Source of the DNA: Balneola sp.
Lineage (GTDB): Bacteria > Bacteroidota > Rhodothermia > Balneolales > Balneolaceae
Direction of reading: 5' to 3'
Length of the DNA stretch: 64,000 nucleotides
NCBI GenBank assembly: GCA_002694685.1
Contig: NZMW01000001.1
Location: 806,001 to 870,000 of the forward strand
Below, one piece after another: positions 17,283 through 25,097 of this stretch (the stretch's first letter is position 1; each line of letters opens with the position of its first letter). The notes beneath the pieces were generated by a model. It did not search any database and was not told where the DNA came from. It saw only the letters and a list, made by a program, of their open reading frames with translations. Made by a program: the position numbers and the translations under genes.

Positions 17283-19103
17283 TTAAGTCAAAGCCATAGC
17301 TGATGCCTCTAAAGCATTAAATATGCTTGTCAAACGCTTGCTTTGTTCTTTTACCGTTTTCGGGATTGAAGCCAAGTTTTCAGACTCATAGGCCTTTTCT
17401 TCCGCAATCTCGAGACAATATTCCATTCCATCTTCAAGATTCTTCTTAAAGCGTCTCAGCTTTTTGAAGTCGTCCTGAGGGTTCTCACTTTGATTCACCA
17501 ACTCCTCAAAATAATCGACATACATCACCAACTCTTTCGCGAACATATGGGGGCGCTCTTCTGGTACCAATGAAGCGCTCTTACCATAAATATGATCTAC
17601 CATTTCCCGGAGACTATACTTCCTGTTGAACCAGGCAATATTTGGACCGGGGCAAATAGCTTGTGGCGCACGATTTGGCTTCAAAACACCTAAGGTGATT
17701 AACGCTCCATTTCCTAAATGATCACACAAACAGGCTTTTTCTAATACTTTTTCCCGCTGCTTCGATTTCTTTTCCTCAGAGATTCCACTATGATTTATCT
17801 GCTCAATCTTCAACAGCTGATATTGGGTTGAGGCCGTACAAATAGGATTCTCAGTAAATTCGGTATTTGACTCCAAAAACCCTTTTGGACATTGTGAACC
17901 GGGCTTTCCTTTCTCTATACGTTCCTGATGCCATTTTGCAGAACCAGTGTTCCGGACATTGTTAAATGGAACACCTAGCGGAGACACACCCGACAAATAC
18001 AGATCTTCTTCTTTAGCTTCCTGGAGAATCTTCATGGTTGGATCATCTACCGTGGTAGCTTCCGGAACCATGAGGAAAGGGCTTCCCCAACCGGTGGCAT
18101 GCATACCAAAATCTTCGAGCAACCGCTGTGCTTCACCGCTGGTACCAATCCCTCCCTGAACAGTTATTCGGGGCTGATTGGGTTCCCAGTCTTTACTAAA
18201 TCCACCTTCTCGCTGTTCTTCATAAAATTTTTCAATTAAAGGTTGAATGGATGCACTCAGCATTTCCTTTTTTTCCCGAAATTCTTTCAAAAGAGATGGC
18301 AGCAAATATCCATCGGAGGCAAAGGCATGGCCACCACAGTTTAAGCCCGATTCAACCCGGTATTCGAACACTTCTAGACCTTTTTTGGCAAGATATTTAC
18401 CCTGAATTAGTGCCGACCTGAAATCACTTACTTTTAAAATAATGTTCTTTTTGATTTGGCCTTTCACATCCCGATAAAAATCTCCAAACTCTGCCAGATA
18501 ATTGTATAACCTTGGGTTAAAACCCGCAGATAATATTAAGCTGGAGGACACCACGCTGTTTGCAAAACCACGAAGAGCCGCACTTCCATCACTATATTCT
18601 GCCGTCATGGGCTGTCCGCTATTCGGAAAACTGAAACCATCAACTTTCGACATAATGTTAACGTCGATAGAGCCGGGCTTCATGTTGTTGTTAAGTTCTG
18701 AAGCTAGTTCTTCCCGATTCTGCCCCGGACTCATCGTTAATAGATCCTGATACTTTTTCTTGATATCAGAAGTGTTAGGAAGCATTTCAAAGTACTTCGA
18801 CTTCTCATTGTTTTCGAAGAAAGGCTGACTTTTGATCGCTTCAAATTTCTGATTCACGATCTCTTGTACCAAGTCAAGGTATGCTGTGATCCTTCTTGCT
18901 CTGCCGTCTTCCGCATTCCTCGGGATATTCTCATATGGAAGTTCAAACAGGGTTGCGTAGTGTTTGCGGACTCTCTCGATCAATAAATCGTCAACAATTG
19001 AAATGACTGAATTTATACCATAAGGTGCAACGCGTATGGGCGAGTCGATAGAGTGCCCCGTTCCCATTACGGGAATGGAGAAAGTGTGTAGAGAATTTTG
19101 CAT
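17283..19103 (-). CDS. Unrecognised 606-residue cysteine-containing protein, possible flavin/TIM-barrel enzyme
   Basis: No named family is recalled with confidence. There is no signal peptide. Near the N-terminus is VMGTGHSIDSPIRVAPYGINSVISIVDD. The middle has GLNCGGHAFASDGYLLPSLL (Cys256) and VQGGIGTSGEAQRLLEDFGMHATGWGSPFLMVPEA, which resembles the phosphate-binding part of nitronate monooxygenase/FabK-type flavin barrels. Further cysteines are Cys405 (QCPKG), Cys422 (ICTAS), Cys458/Cys460 (CLC) and Cys484 (ICPGP), enough for an Fe-S cluster. The C-terminal 110 residues look helical. Position between ric and the two oxidase-like membrane proteins suggests a redox role in the NO response. Confidence 0.65.
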   Translation of the reverse strand: MQNSLHTFSIPVMGTGHSIDSPIRVAPYGINSVISIVDDLLIERVRKHYATLFELPYENIPRNAEDGRARRITAYLDLVQEIVNQKFEAIKSQPFFENNEKSKYFEMLPNTSDIKKKYQDLLTMSPGQNREELASELNNNMKPGSIDVNIMSKVDGFSFPNSGQPMTAEYSDGSAALRGFANSVVSSSLILSAGFNPRLYNYLAEFGDFYRDVKGQIKKNIILKVSDFRSALIQGKYLAKKGLEVFEYRVESGLNCGGHAFASDGYLLPSLLKEFREKKEMLSASIQPLIEKFYEEQREGGFSKDWEPNQPRITVQGGIGTSGEAQRLLEDFGMHATGWGSPFLMVPEATTVDDPTMKILQEAKEEDLYLSGVSPLGVPFNNVRNTGSAKWHQERIEKGKPGSQCPKGFLESNTEFTENPICTASTQYQLLKIEQINHSGISEEKKSKQREKVLEKACLCDHLGNGALITLGVLKPNRAPQAICPGPNIAWFNRKYSLREMVDHIYGKSASLVPEERPHMFAKELVMYVDYFEELVNQSENPQDDFKKLRRFKKNLEDGMEYCLEIAEEKAYESENLASIPKTVKEQSKRLTSIFNALEASAMALT

Positions 19104-19191
19104 AGGATTCTATTAAGTGCATGTTAGCGGAGAAGTAAACGATCAACCCCAATCTACAATACCCTGTTTTTGTGAAGACCGAATGAAGAAA

Positions 19192-19213
19192 GGGGTGACT
19201 TTATCGTCACCCC
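19192..19213 (-). terminator. Rho-independent-type terminator after ric
   Basis: Stem GGGGTGAC / GTCACCCC, 8 bp with a 6-base loop, 9 bp beyond the ric stop. On the minus strand it is followed by the T-rich TTTCTTCATT. It separates ric from the 606-residue gene. Confidence 0.75.
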
Positions 19214-19221
19214 CCTAATTT

Positions 19222-19926
19222 CTAATTCAAACGCTTTTCGAGCTCTAAGGCTTTTGGGAAGAGAATATTGTTTTCCAAGTGTACATGTTTGTGCAAGTCT
19301 TGCTGAAAGCCTTCCAGGTTTTGAAATAGAACCCGGTAAGAAGCACAAGCATTTTCAGGCGGATTAAATCCTCTGGTTAGTTCTTCTATCTTGGCCATTA
19401 ATCCACCGGCTTTGTCATGCTCATCTTCCAGAGCCTCAACAATAGCTTCCTTCACCGAGCCTTTCTTCTGATTCTCTACCAGGTCCTTTATTTGTGGGAA
19501 TAACTCTTCCTCTTCCTTCTGAAGATGCCCAAGCATTTCACTTCTCAGCAGATTTACATTTTGTAGAATATCGAGTAGTTCGGGATCTCTTTCACCGTGA
19601 ACGCGAGCTACTTTTTCAGCGTAGAAACTAATTTCCGGCAACATTTTCCGCACAAAGCTGTGATGATTGTTTATGATATAATCCACCAGAAAATCCAGCG
19701 ACCAATCATTGTAGTTATGGTTTGATCCTGCATCAAAATCGAGAGCATTTAGGTCTTTCTCGATGGTAGCTAAGTCGAGATCTTTTTTTGCACAGGCAGA
19801 TTCCAATGATACTTTTCCACCACAGCAAAAATCGAGGCCATATGACCTGAATACTTGCGCAGCTCTGTAATCTTCGGCAACAATCTGCCCTACTGTTTTT
19901 TGGGATACTGTTTCTTTGTTAAGCAT
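19222..19926 (-). CDS. ric: Iron-sulfur cluster repair di-iron protein Ric (YtfE/ScdA)
   Basis: Di-iron protein that repairs Fe-S clusters damaged by NO or oxidants. 234 residues: an N-terminal ScdA/DUF542 domain with the paired Cys34-Cys35 in YGLDFCCGG, then a hemerythrin-like four-helix domain. Iron-ligand His and Glu are visible in NNHHSFVRKMLP, HLQKEEEELFP, LEDEHDKAGG and LHKHVHLENNILFP. The gene lies 38 bp downstream of the Rrf2 regulator gene. A copy of the shared dyad directly abuts the start codon, so ric is probably repressed by that regulator. Confidence 0.93.
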   Translation of the reverse strand: MLNKETVSQKTVGQIVAEDYRAAQVFRSYGLDFCCGGKVSLESACAKKDLDLATIEKDLNALDFDAGSNHNYNDWSLDFLVDYIINNHHSFVRKMLPEISFYAEKVARVHGERDPELLDILQNVNLLRSEMLGHLQKEEEELFPQIKDLVENQKKGSVKEAIVEALEDEHDKAGGLMAKIEELTRGFNPPENACASYRVLFQNLEGFQQDLHKHVHLENNILFPKALELEKRLN

Positions 19927-19950
19927 ATTTAAGAGTATTTTATCTTTTAT
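19927..19950. promoter_or_regulatory. Candidate Rrf2-type operator abutting the ric start
   Basis: ATTTAAGA-N8-TCTTTTAT, two changes from the perfect dyad, directly upstream of the ric ATG in the 38-bp gap after the Rrf2 gene. Bound protein would block the promoter or the ribosome-binding region. Confidence 0.55.
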
Positions 19951-19964
19951 TAGTTCAAATTTTT

Positions 19965-20417
19965 TTACTGCCAGGAAAAAGAGCCTTCTGCCGTGATGCG
20001 AAACTTGTTGGCTTTACCCTCTCTGGCTAGTTCCTTTAAATTGGTTCTTTCTAACATGTCTTTAATTGACTCTCTAACGGTTAACCAGCTATCGTGGAGC
20101 GGACAGGGTGTCGCAGATCCACAACCTGGTAACCCAAGTGCGCATTGGGTAAATAGGCCGGGGCCATCAATAGCGATCACGACATCAAGCAGCGTTGCTC
20201 GTTCACCTTTTGCTGAAAGTCGAATGCCTCCATTAGGTCCTTTGTAGGATTCCATTAGTGAATCGGCAGTAAGCTGTTGAAGGATCTTGGTCAAAAAGTG
20301 AAAAGAGATTTCCAGTTCATCGCTCATCTCTCGTATAGAAGTATAGTCCCCCTCCCTCCTTGAGGCAAGATAGAGACTGGCTCTCAGACCGTATACACAA
20401 GACTTAGATAAAAGCAT
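19965..20417 (-). CDS. Rrf2-family transcriptional regulator, NsrR/IscR-like
   Basis: 150 residues: a winged-helix DNA-binding domain (MLLSKSCVYGLRASLYLA, then FLTKILQQLTADSLMESYKGPNGGIRL) and three cysteines at 92, 99 and 105 (QCALGLPGCGSATPC) suited to an Fe-S cluster. NsrR uses such a cluster to sense NO; IscR and RsrR are alternatives. The neighbours ric and nirK favour NO sensing. A perfect dyad lies 7 bp upstream of its start, pointing to autoregulation. Confidence 0.88.
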   Translation of the reverse strand: MLLSKSCVYGLRASLYLASRREGDYTSIREMSDELEISFHFLTKILQQLTADSLMESYKGPNGGIRLSAKGERATLLDVVIAIDGPGLFTQCALGLPGCGSATPCPLHDSWLTVRESIKDMLERTNLKELAREGKANKFRITAEGSFSWQ

Positions 20418-20424
20418 ATATTCT

Positions 20425-20448
20425 ATTTAAGAGTTAATTGTCTTAAAT
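20425..20448. promoter_or_regulatory. Perfect candidate operator upstream of the Rrf2 gene
   Basis: ATTTAAGA-N8-TCTTAAAT with no mismatches, 7 bp upstream of the Rrf2 start. It has the same arms as the copy at 14056-14079. It is the best anchor for the proposed regulon. Confidence 0.6.
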
Positions 20449-20503
20449 ATAAGAATAAAAAAATTCCCGATACAATTCTTTTGAAAGAAAGGCTTTAAAC
20501 AAA

Positions 20504-20537
20504 AAATCCATACCGCCCTTTCAGACGATATGGATTT
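20504..20537 (-). terminator. Terminator of the first flagellin gene
   Basis: Stem AAATCCATA / TATGGATTT around a GC-containing loop, starting 25 bp past the flagellin stop. On the minus strand it runs into TTTTTTGTTT. Confidence 0.75.
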
Positions 20538-20562
20538 AAAATGTGGTTCTTTAGATTTCAGA

Positions 20563-21522
20563 TTATCCGAGGAATCCAAGTACGGACTGTGGTCCCATGT
20601 TTGCTTGCGCAAGGGATGAAGTCGCTGTCTGTTGTAGAATCTGAAGTTTCACAGATTTACTTTGTTCTTTCGCAAAGTCGGTATCCATGATACGAGACTT
20701 AGCAGATTCGTTCGCACTTATAGACTCAGACAATGTCTCTTCACGTACAGAAAGAGAAGACTGAGTAATACCGATGTCATTTACTCGGTTAGACATTTCG
20801 TCGATAGCTCCGTCAACTGCGCTCAGGAAGCTACGGAAGTCAGAAGAAGTAGCTGTAGCAGCGAAAGTAAGAGCACCTTGTCCACTTGTAGTAGCTGCAG
20901 TTGCTGAAATTGCTGCACCTGCTGCTGCTCCACCACCGGCGGTTGTTGTAGCACCAAGAGAAGCGTCACCTGCTGAAGCAAACAATGTACCTACGTTTAC
21001 CGCTTCGATGTCGGTAGAGATAGTATCGGAAGCACGCTCACCTACCTGGAAAGTAAGGGAAAGAGATCCGGACATATCATCAGTAGCACCATTCAAAAGA
21101 TCAAAATCCTGGAATACAGTCTGGTTAGCGATTTCGTTGATGTCATCGCCAAGGGCTTTGATCTGGTCGCCAATGTAACCACGCTCAGTGTCGCCAAGGG
21201 TATCGTTAGCTGCCTGAGTTGCAAGACCTTTCATTTCAACAAGACCATCCATGATAGTGTCAAAACTTGATTCTGCGATGTCAAGTACAGACTTGGCATC
21301 TCCTACGTTTTGCAAACCTTGCTCAAGGCCGGCTGTTCTACTTTTTAATTTAGTTGCGATCGAGTAACCAGCAGCATTGTCTTCTGCTTTGTTAATTTTA
21401 AGACCAGTAGACATACGCATACGGCTGTCTGCAAGGTCACGGTTTACTCGGTTCAGTGATAACTGTGAGTCTAACGACTGAACATTGGTATTAACTCTGT
21501 TTAAATCTCCAAAACTTGCCAT
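20563..21522 (-). CDS. fliC: Flagellin, copy A
   Basis: Filament subunit, 319 residues, exported unprocessed by the flagellar type III system. The N-terminal D0/D1 helix reads NRVNTNVQSLDSQLSLNRV and the C-terminal one SRIMDTDFAKEQSKSVKLQILQQ, ending MGPQSVLGFLG. The central part (about 150-230) is short and rich in Ala, Thr, Gly and Ser, a possible O-glycosylation surface. Copy B differs at about twelve residues, mostly in this centre. A good ribosome binding site (AAAGGTGA) precedes the ATG. A sigma-28-like promoter lies about 56 bp upstream and a terminator follows the stop, so it is a single-gene unit. Confidence 0.97.
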   Translation of the reverse strand: MASFGDLNRVNTNVQSLDSQLSLNRVNRDLADSRMRMSTGLKINKAEDNAAGYSIATKLKSRTAGLEQGLQNVGDAKSVLDIAESSFDTIMDGLVEMKGLATQAANDTLGDTERGYIGDQIKALGDDINEIANQTVFQDFDLLNGATDDMSGSLSLTFQVGERASDTISTDIEAVNVGTLFASAGDASLGATTTAGGGAAAGAAISATAATTSGQGALTFAATATSSDFRSFLSAVDGAIDEMSNRVNDIGITQSSLSVREETLSESISANESAKSRIMDTDFAKEQSKSVKLQILQQTATSSLAQANMGPQSVLGFLG

Positions 21523-21577
21523 GATAATTCACCTTTTTAATTTTTGTTTATTGATTCCATTGCTTTGGTTGATACAG

Positions 21578-21604
21578 TTATCGTACCCGAAATAGCGGTC
21601 TTAA
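21578..21604 (-). promoter_or_regulatory. Sigma-28-like promoter of flagellin A
   Basis: On the minus strand TTAAGACC-N11-TACGATAA, against the enterobacterial FliA consensus TAAAGTTT-N11-GCCGATAA. The same elements at the same spacing precede flagellin B, and a flagellar sigma gene (fliA) is present in the window. The expected leader is about 50 nt. Confidence 0.7.
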
Positions 21605-21856
21605 ATTTTACTTTAATTTTTTTTGATTTTTTTTGAAATAATTAAAAATCGAGGTTTGATAGTGTTTAAAGGTGTATTTAAAGCATGGAAATATTTTCAT
21701 CTCTCCTTATATCTGGCCCTTTTTAGGCGAAAAGGTCCCAAAATATTCTTACTTCAGAGCGAGGGTAAAAGTGAATAGTTTCCAATCATCTTCTTATTAG
21801 TTTGGAACCTTGATTTTCAGGATTTCAGGATTTCCTAGATTTCTTGGTTATGCCTA

Positions 21857-21880
21857 GTTACGTAGCTCCGGCTGCGTAAC
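21857..21880. repeat. Hairpin repeat
   Basis: GTTACG-t-AGC-TCCG-GCT-g-CGTAAC: nine paired bases on each side, interrupted by one T-G position, around a 4-base loop. GTAACCGGAGCT, a partial copy, occurs again near 21914. Confidence 0.6.
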
Positions 21881-21943
21881 CCCTTCTCAGAAGCTCCTGC
21901 TTCCAGAAGTAGGGTAACCGGAGCTTTGGGTAATTATAACTAT

Positions 21944-21961
21944 GGGAAGCTGAAGCTTCCC
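21944..21961. repeat. Hairpin repeat
   Basis: GGGAAGCT-GA-AGCTTCCC, a perfect 8-2-8 palindrome. GAAGCTCCTGCTTCC at about 21890 looks like a diverged relative. Confidence 0.6.
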
Positions 21962-22002
21962 CAACTGAGTTGCTAAGATGGACCTTCGCAACGAAGTTAA
22001 TA

Positions 22003-22068
22003 TTGTCATCCTGAGCGAAGCGATTTTTGATGAGGACCTAACCTCTGTCGCGAAGGATCTCGCTCAGG
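22003..22068. repeat. Interspersed element of the CATCCTGAGCGAAG type
   Basis: Outer arms CCTGAGCGA (22010-22018) and TCGCTCAGG (22060-22068) form a perfect inverted repeat around AAGGATC-like text. Diverged pieces of the same kind occur at 50614-50710 and 50841-50985. I recognise this type of sequence from intergenic repeats of Bacteroidota relatives. Confidence 0.5.
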
Positions 22069-22295
22069 TTCTAGCTTACCAAGTAGTACTGCTCTTGAGA
22101 TCCCTCGTGTTACATAACTCCACCCTTTGCTCTTTACTATGGACTCGGGATTGTACATGTTATGTAATTCGTTGACAACATTTTGTGATGTTTCGGTACC
22201 CACAAATGCTTAGTAAAAGAACTGCATTTTTTTGAGTTAATATTCATTGCAAAGCCTCGTAAATATTCCAAGCCCAATACTCCGACCTCTCTAAA

Positions 22296-22316
22296 TCTCT
22301 CCTTCTCAAGGAGAGA
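22296..22316. repeat. Hairpin repeat
   Basis: TCTCTCCTT-CTC-AAGGAGAGA, a perfect 9-3-9 palindrome. It is related to the 22381-22400 hairpin, and the pair may be the two ends of one small mobile or decayed element. Confidence 0.6.
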
Positions 22317-22380
22317 CTTGTCTGAGCCTATTAATAGTATTTATACCGAATTAAAGTATAGACAATTTATCAACGCGTCC

Positions 22381-22400
22381 TTCTCCTTGTTGAAGGAGAA
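22381..22400. repeat. Hairpin repeat
   Basis: TTCTCCTT-GTTG-AAGGAGAA, a perfect 8-4-8 palindrome sharing the TCTCCTT arm with 22296-22316, 65 bp away. Confidence 0.6.
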
Positions 22401-22624
22401 GACAGAAGAGGTCGAACGCTTGTTGAGTTCCTTAAGAAAATACTATGTAATCATTCTGGATGACTAAGATGTGTTAACTAAAAAATTGTCATCGAATTAT
22501 CTAACATCTACAGGGATGACAACTAGGTGGATGTATTGTGTGGAGCCGTAATATGTCTGATTACAGAAAAGCTTCGAACTTATAGAGTCCAGAAAATCAT
22601 TCAAAACCCAACAGCATAAAAAAA

Positions 22625-22652
22625 CCCACACCGACAACTAAGCCGGAGTGGG
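22625..22652 (-). terminator. Terminator of the second flagellin gene
   Basis: Stem CCCAC-x-CCG / CGG-x-GTGGG. On the minus strand it is followed by seven T. It starts 36 bp past the stop. Confidence 0.8.
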
Positions 22653-22687
22653 CTGGAATCAATAGATTCGATTTACTGGATTTCGGA

Positions 22688-23647
22688 TTATCCGAGGAAT
22701 CCAAGTACGGACTGTGGTCCCATGTTAGCTTGAGCAAGGGATGAAGTCGCTGTCTGTTGTAAAATCTGAAGTTTCACAGATTTACTTTGTTCTTTCGCAA
22801 AGTCGGTATCCATGATACGAGACTTAGCAGATTCGTTGGCACTGATAGACTCAGAAAGGGTCTCTTCACGTACAGAAAGAGAAGACTGAGTAATACCGAT
22901 GTCGTTCACTCGGTTAGACATTTCGTCGATAGCTCCGTCAACTGCGCTCAGGAAGCTACGGAAGTCATTAGAAGTAGCACTTGCTGAGAAAGTAAGAGCA
23001 CCTTGTCCACTTGTAGTAGCTGCAGTTGCAGTAATACCACCACCTGCTGCAACACCACCACCGGCGGTTGTTGTAGCACCGAGAGATGCATCACCAGAAG
23101 AAGCAAACAATGTACCTACGTTTACCGCGTCGATGTCGGTAGAGATCGTATCAGAAGCACGCTCGCCTACTTGGAAAGTAAGAGATAATGATCCGGACAT
23201 GTCGCCATCTGCACCGTTCAATAGATCGAAATCCTGGAATACAGTCTGGTTAGCGATTTCGTTGATGTCATCGCCAAGAGCTTTGATCTGGTCGCCAATG
23301 TAACCACGCTCAGTGTCGCCAAGCGTATCGTTAGCTGCCTGAGTTGCAAGGCCTTTCATTTCAACAAGACCATCCATGATGGTGTCAAAACTTGATTCTG
23401 CGATGTCCAATACAGACTTGGCATCACCTACGTTTTGCAAACCTTGCTCAAGGCCGGCTGTTCTACTTTTTAATTTAGTTGCGATCGAGTAACCAGCAGC
23501 GTTGTCTTCTGCTCTGTTAATTTTAAGACCGGTAGACATTCGCATACGGCTGTCTGCAAGGTCACGGTTTACTCGGTTCAATGATAACTGAGAGTCCAAC
23601 GACTGAACATTGGTATTAACTCTGTTTAAATCTCCAAAACTTGCCAT
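22688..23647 (-). CDS. fliC: Flagellin, copy B
   Basis: 319-residue filament subunit almost identical to copy A. I count about twelve differences, nearly all between residues 150 and 230 (for example AAGAAISA to AAGGGITA). One lies at residue 45 (Lys to Arg). The leader next to the start and the ribosome binding site are also identical. It has its own sigma-28-like promoter and terminator. The glycosylation cluster lies directly upstream on the same strand but ends 233 bp before this gene. Near-identity of the ends with a diverged centre suggests recent duplication or gene conversion. Confidence 0.97.
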   Translation of the reverse strand: MASFGDLNRVNTNVQSLDSQLSLNRVNRDLADSRMRMSTGLKINRAEDNAAGYSIATKLKSRTAGLEQGLQNVGDAKSVLDIAESSFDTIMDGLVEMKGLATQAANDTLGDTERGYIGDQIKALGDDINEIANQTVFQDFDLLNGADGDMSGSLSLTFQVGERASDTISTDIDAVNVGTLFASSGDASLGATTTAGGGVAAGGGITATAATTSGQGALTFSASATSNDFRSFLSAVDGAIDEMSNRVNDIGITQSSLSVREETLSESISANESAKSRIMDTDFAKEQSKSVKLQILQQTATSSLAQANMGPQSVLGFLG

Positions 23648-23703
23648 GATAATTCACCTTTTGGTTTGTTAAAGTTTCTTATGTGTTGCTTTGGTTAGTG
23701 AAG

Positions 23704-23730
23704 TTATCGTGGCAAAAAACCCGTTCTTAA
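23704..23730 (-). promoter_or_regulatory. Sigma-28-like promoter of flagellin B
   Basis: On the minus strand TTAAGAAC-N11-CACGATAA, the same geometry as the flagellin A promoter. Only the elements, not the spacer, are conserved between the two copies, which supports function. Confidence 0.72.
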
Positions 23731-23879
23731 ATTTTAGCTTAAATTTTTTTATTCATAATAAAAACGCCTCTCATAATCTCTAATCATCGTTTTTTAAAAT
23801 TTTCTTGAAATAATTTCTTCTTCTATAGAAAGGAATCCCTCATTTCTGAGAGCATAGAAATGTACTGCGTGAACTATGC

Positions 23880-25097
23880 TTAGTGAGAGGAAGTGGGTGC
23901 AGCTAAATGCAAGACTAAATTCTTTGTTGAGATCTGTTCTGCATCTCCAAAACTTTGGATCGCTTCGATCACTTGGTCTTGATGTTCAATTGAAAGCTCA
24001 TAATAGAAAGGTAGGCGAACCAGGTTTTCTGAGTATTGATCGGAATGGAATAAAGGTCTTCCATCATGTTGTCGCTCAAAAAATGGAGAATCATGAAGCG
24101 ATTGATAATGGAACACACTCAGTATCCCTTTCTTCTTGAGGTGAGCTATGAAATGGTCGCGTTGGGGAGCGTCTTTGCAAACCAAGTAATACATATGGCC
24201 GTTGTTGGTTGCATAGTCCGGGATTTCCGGTTGCCTGATTCCAAACTCGGTACAAAAACTTTCCAACCCCTTCTGATATCGATTCCAGATACACATTCGT
24301 TTCTGTTGAATTCGAATCAGGTTCACAAGCTGTGCATATAAAAAGGCCGCGTTCAATTCGGAGGGCAAAAAAGAAGAACCAATATCCACCCAGCCATACT
24401 TATCAATTTCACCCCTAAAAAAAGCGGTACGGTTGGTTCCTTTCTCCCAGATTATTTCAGCACGTTCGGCAAAGCGATCATCATTCACAACCAGCATCCC
24501 TCCCTCTCCAGCCATAATGTTTTTGGTCTCATGGAAAGAAAAGGCCCCTAAATGCCCAATTGATCCAAGTGGGTGACTCAGCCCATCTTCATCTATATAG
24601 AAACTATTAATTGCCTGAGCTGCATCTTCCACCACAAATAGATTATGACGGTTGGCAACATCCATGACTTTGCCCATATCACATGCTACGCCAGCGTAAT
24701 GGACCACAATAATGGCTTTGGTTTTTTCAGTCACCAGCCCTTCAATTTTATCCTCATCTATTCCGGGATGGTCTGGCCGGGAATCCACAAAACGGATAGT
24801 AGCTCCGCGAAGCACAAAAGCATTCGCGGTAGATACAAACGTATAGGATGGCATAATGACTTCATCGCCCGGTTCAATTTCAAGCAGGATTGCTGCCATT
24901 TCCAGGGCATCGGTACATGAAGTAGTCAATAAACATTTATTGAAGCCAAACTGCCGTTCAAAAAAACGATGTATTTTCTGAGTGTACTTTCCATTTCCAG
25001 AAATCTTTCCATAGTCTACGGCATCCTGAATAAACTCAAGCTCGTTCCCCGTGATAAAGGGTTTATTAAAAGGAATATGATAGCTATCACTATTCAT
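23880..25097 (-). CDS. dTDP-4-amino-4,6-dideoxyhexose transaminase, WecE/RffA-like
   Basis: PLP aminotransferase of the DegT/DnrJ/EryC1 group. It resembles E. coli WecE along its length: FNKPFITGNELEFIQ, LLTTSCTDALEMAAILL, DEVIMPSYTFVSTANAFVLRGA, VVEDAAQAI, the PLP lysine in SFHETKN, and GTNRTAFFRGEIDKYGWVDIGSS. WecE makes dTDP-4-amino-4,6-dideoxy-D-galactose from the 4-keto sugar. The ATG at 25097 gives the family start (MNSDSYHIPFNKP) and overlaps the acyltransferase gene by 8 bp. An upstream in-frame extension exists but is not family-like. It is likely the source of an amino sugar for flagellin decoration. Confidence 0.88.
   Translation of the reverse strand: MNSDSYHIPFNKPFITGNELEFIQDAVDYGKISGNGKYTQKIHRFFERQFGFNKCLLTTSCTDALEMAAILLEIEPGDEVIMPSYTFVSTANAFVLRGATIRFVDSRPDHPGIDEDKIEGLVTEKTKAIIVVHYAGVACDMGKVMDVANRHNLFVVEDAAQAINSFYIDEDGLSHPLGSIGHLGAFSFHETKNIMAGEGGMLVVNDDRFAERAEIIWEKGTNRTAFFRGEIDKYGWVDIGSSFLPSELNAAFLYAQLVNLIRIQQKRMCIWNRYQKGLESFCTEFGIRQPEIPDYATNNGHMYYLVCKDAPQRDHFIAHLKKKGILSVFHYQSLHDSPFFERQHDGRPLFHSDQYSENLVRLPFYYELSIEHQDQVIEAIQSFGDAEQISTKNLVLHLAAPTSSH

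Larger units (their letters stand above)
21605..22620. other. Palindrome-rich non-coding spacer between the flagellin genes
   Basis: About 1 kb without a convincing gene. It holds short direct repeats of GGATTTCA near 21820, and a chain of hairpins listed separately (21857-21880, 21944-21961, 22296-22316, 22381-22400). It also holds a composite element whose ends read TGTCATCCTGAGCGAAG and CGAAGGATCTCGCTCAGG. Such elements recur in intergenic DNA of this bacterial group. Short open frames here follow the repeats and lack family resemblance. Confidence 0.6.

Noticed and set aside
20774-21178. 134-residue open frame on the plus strand inside flagellin A, with a very similar one at 22899-23303 inside flagellin B
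   Set aside because: The similarity only mirrors the near-identity of the two flagellin genes on the opposite strand; no ribosome binding site or protein-like features.
21978-22203. Short open frames on both strands in the inter-flagellin spacer
   Set aside because: They run through palindromic repeats, have no family resemblance and no promoter or ribosome binding context.
21857-22400. Palindrome chain as a CRISPR array
   Set aside because: No regular direct repeats with unique spacers and no cas genes; the hairpins differ from one another.
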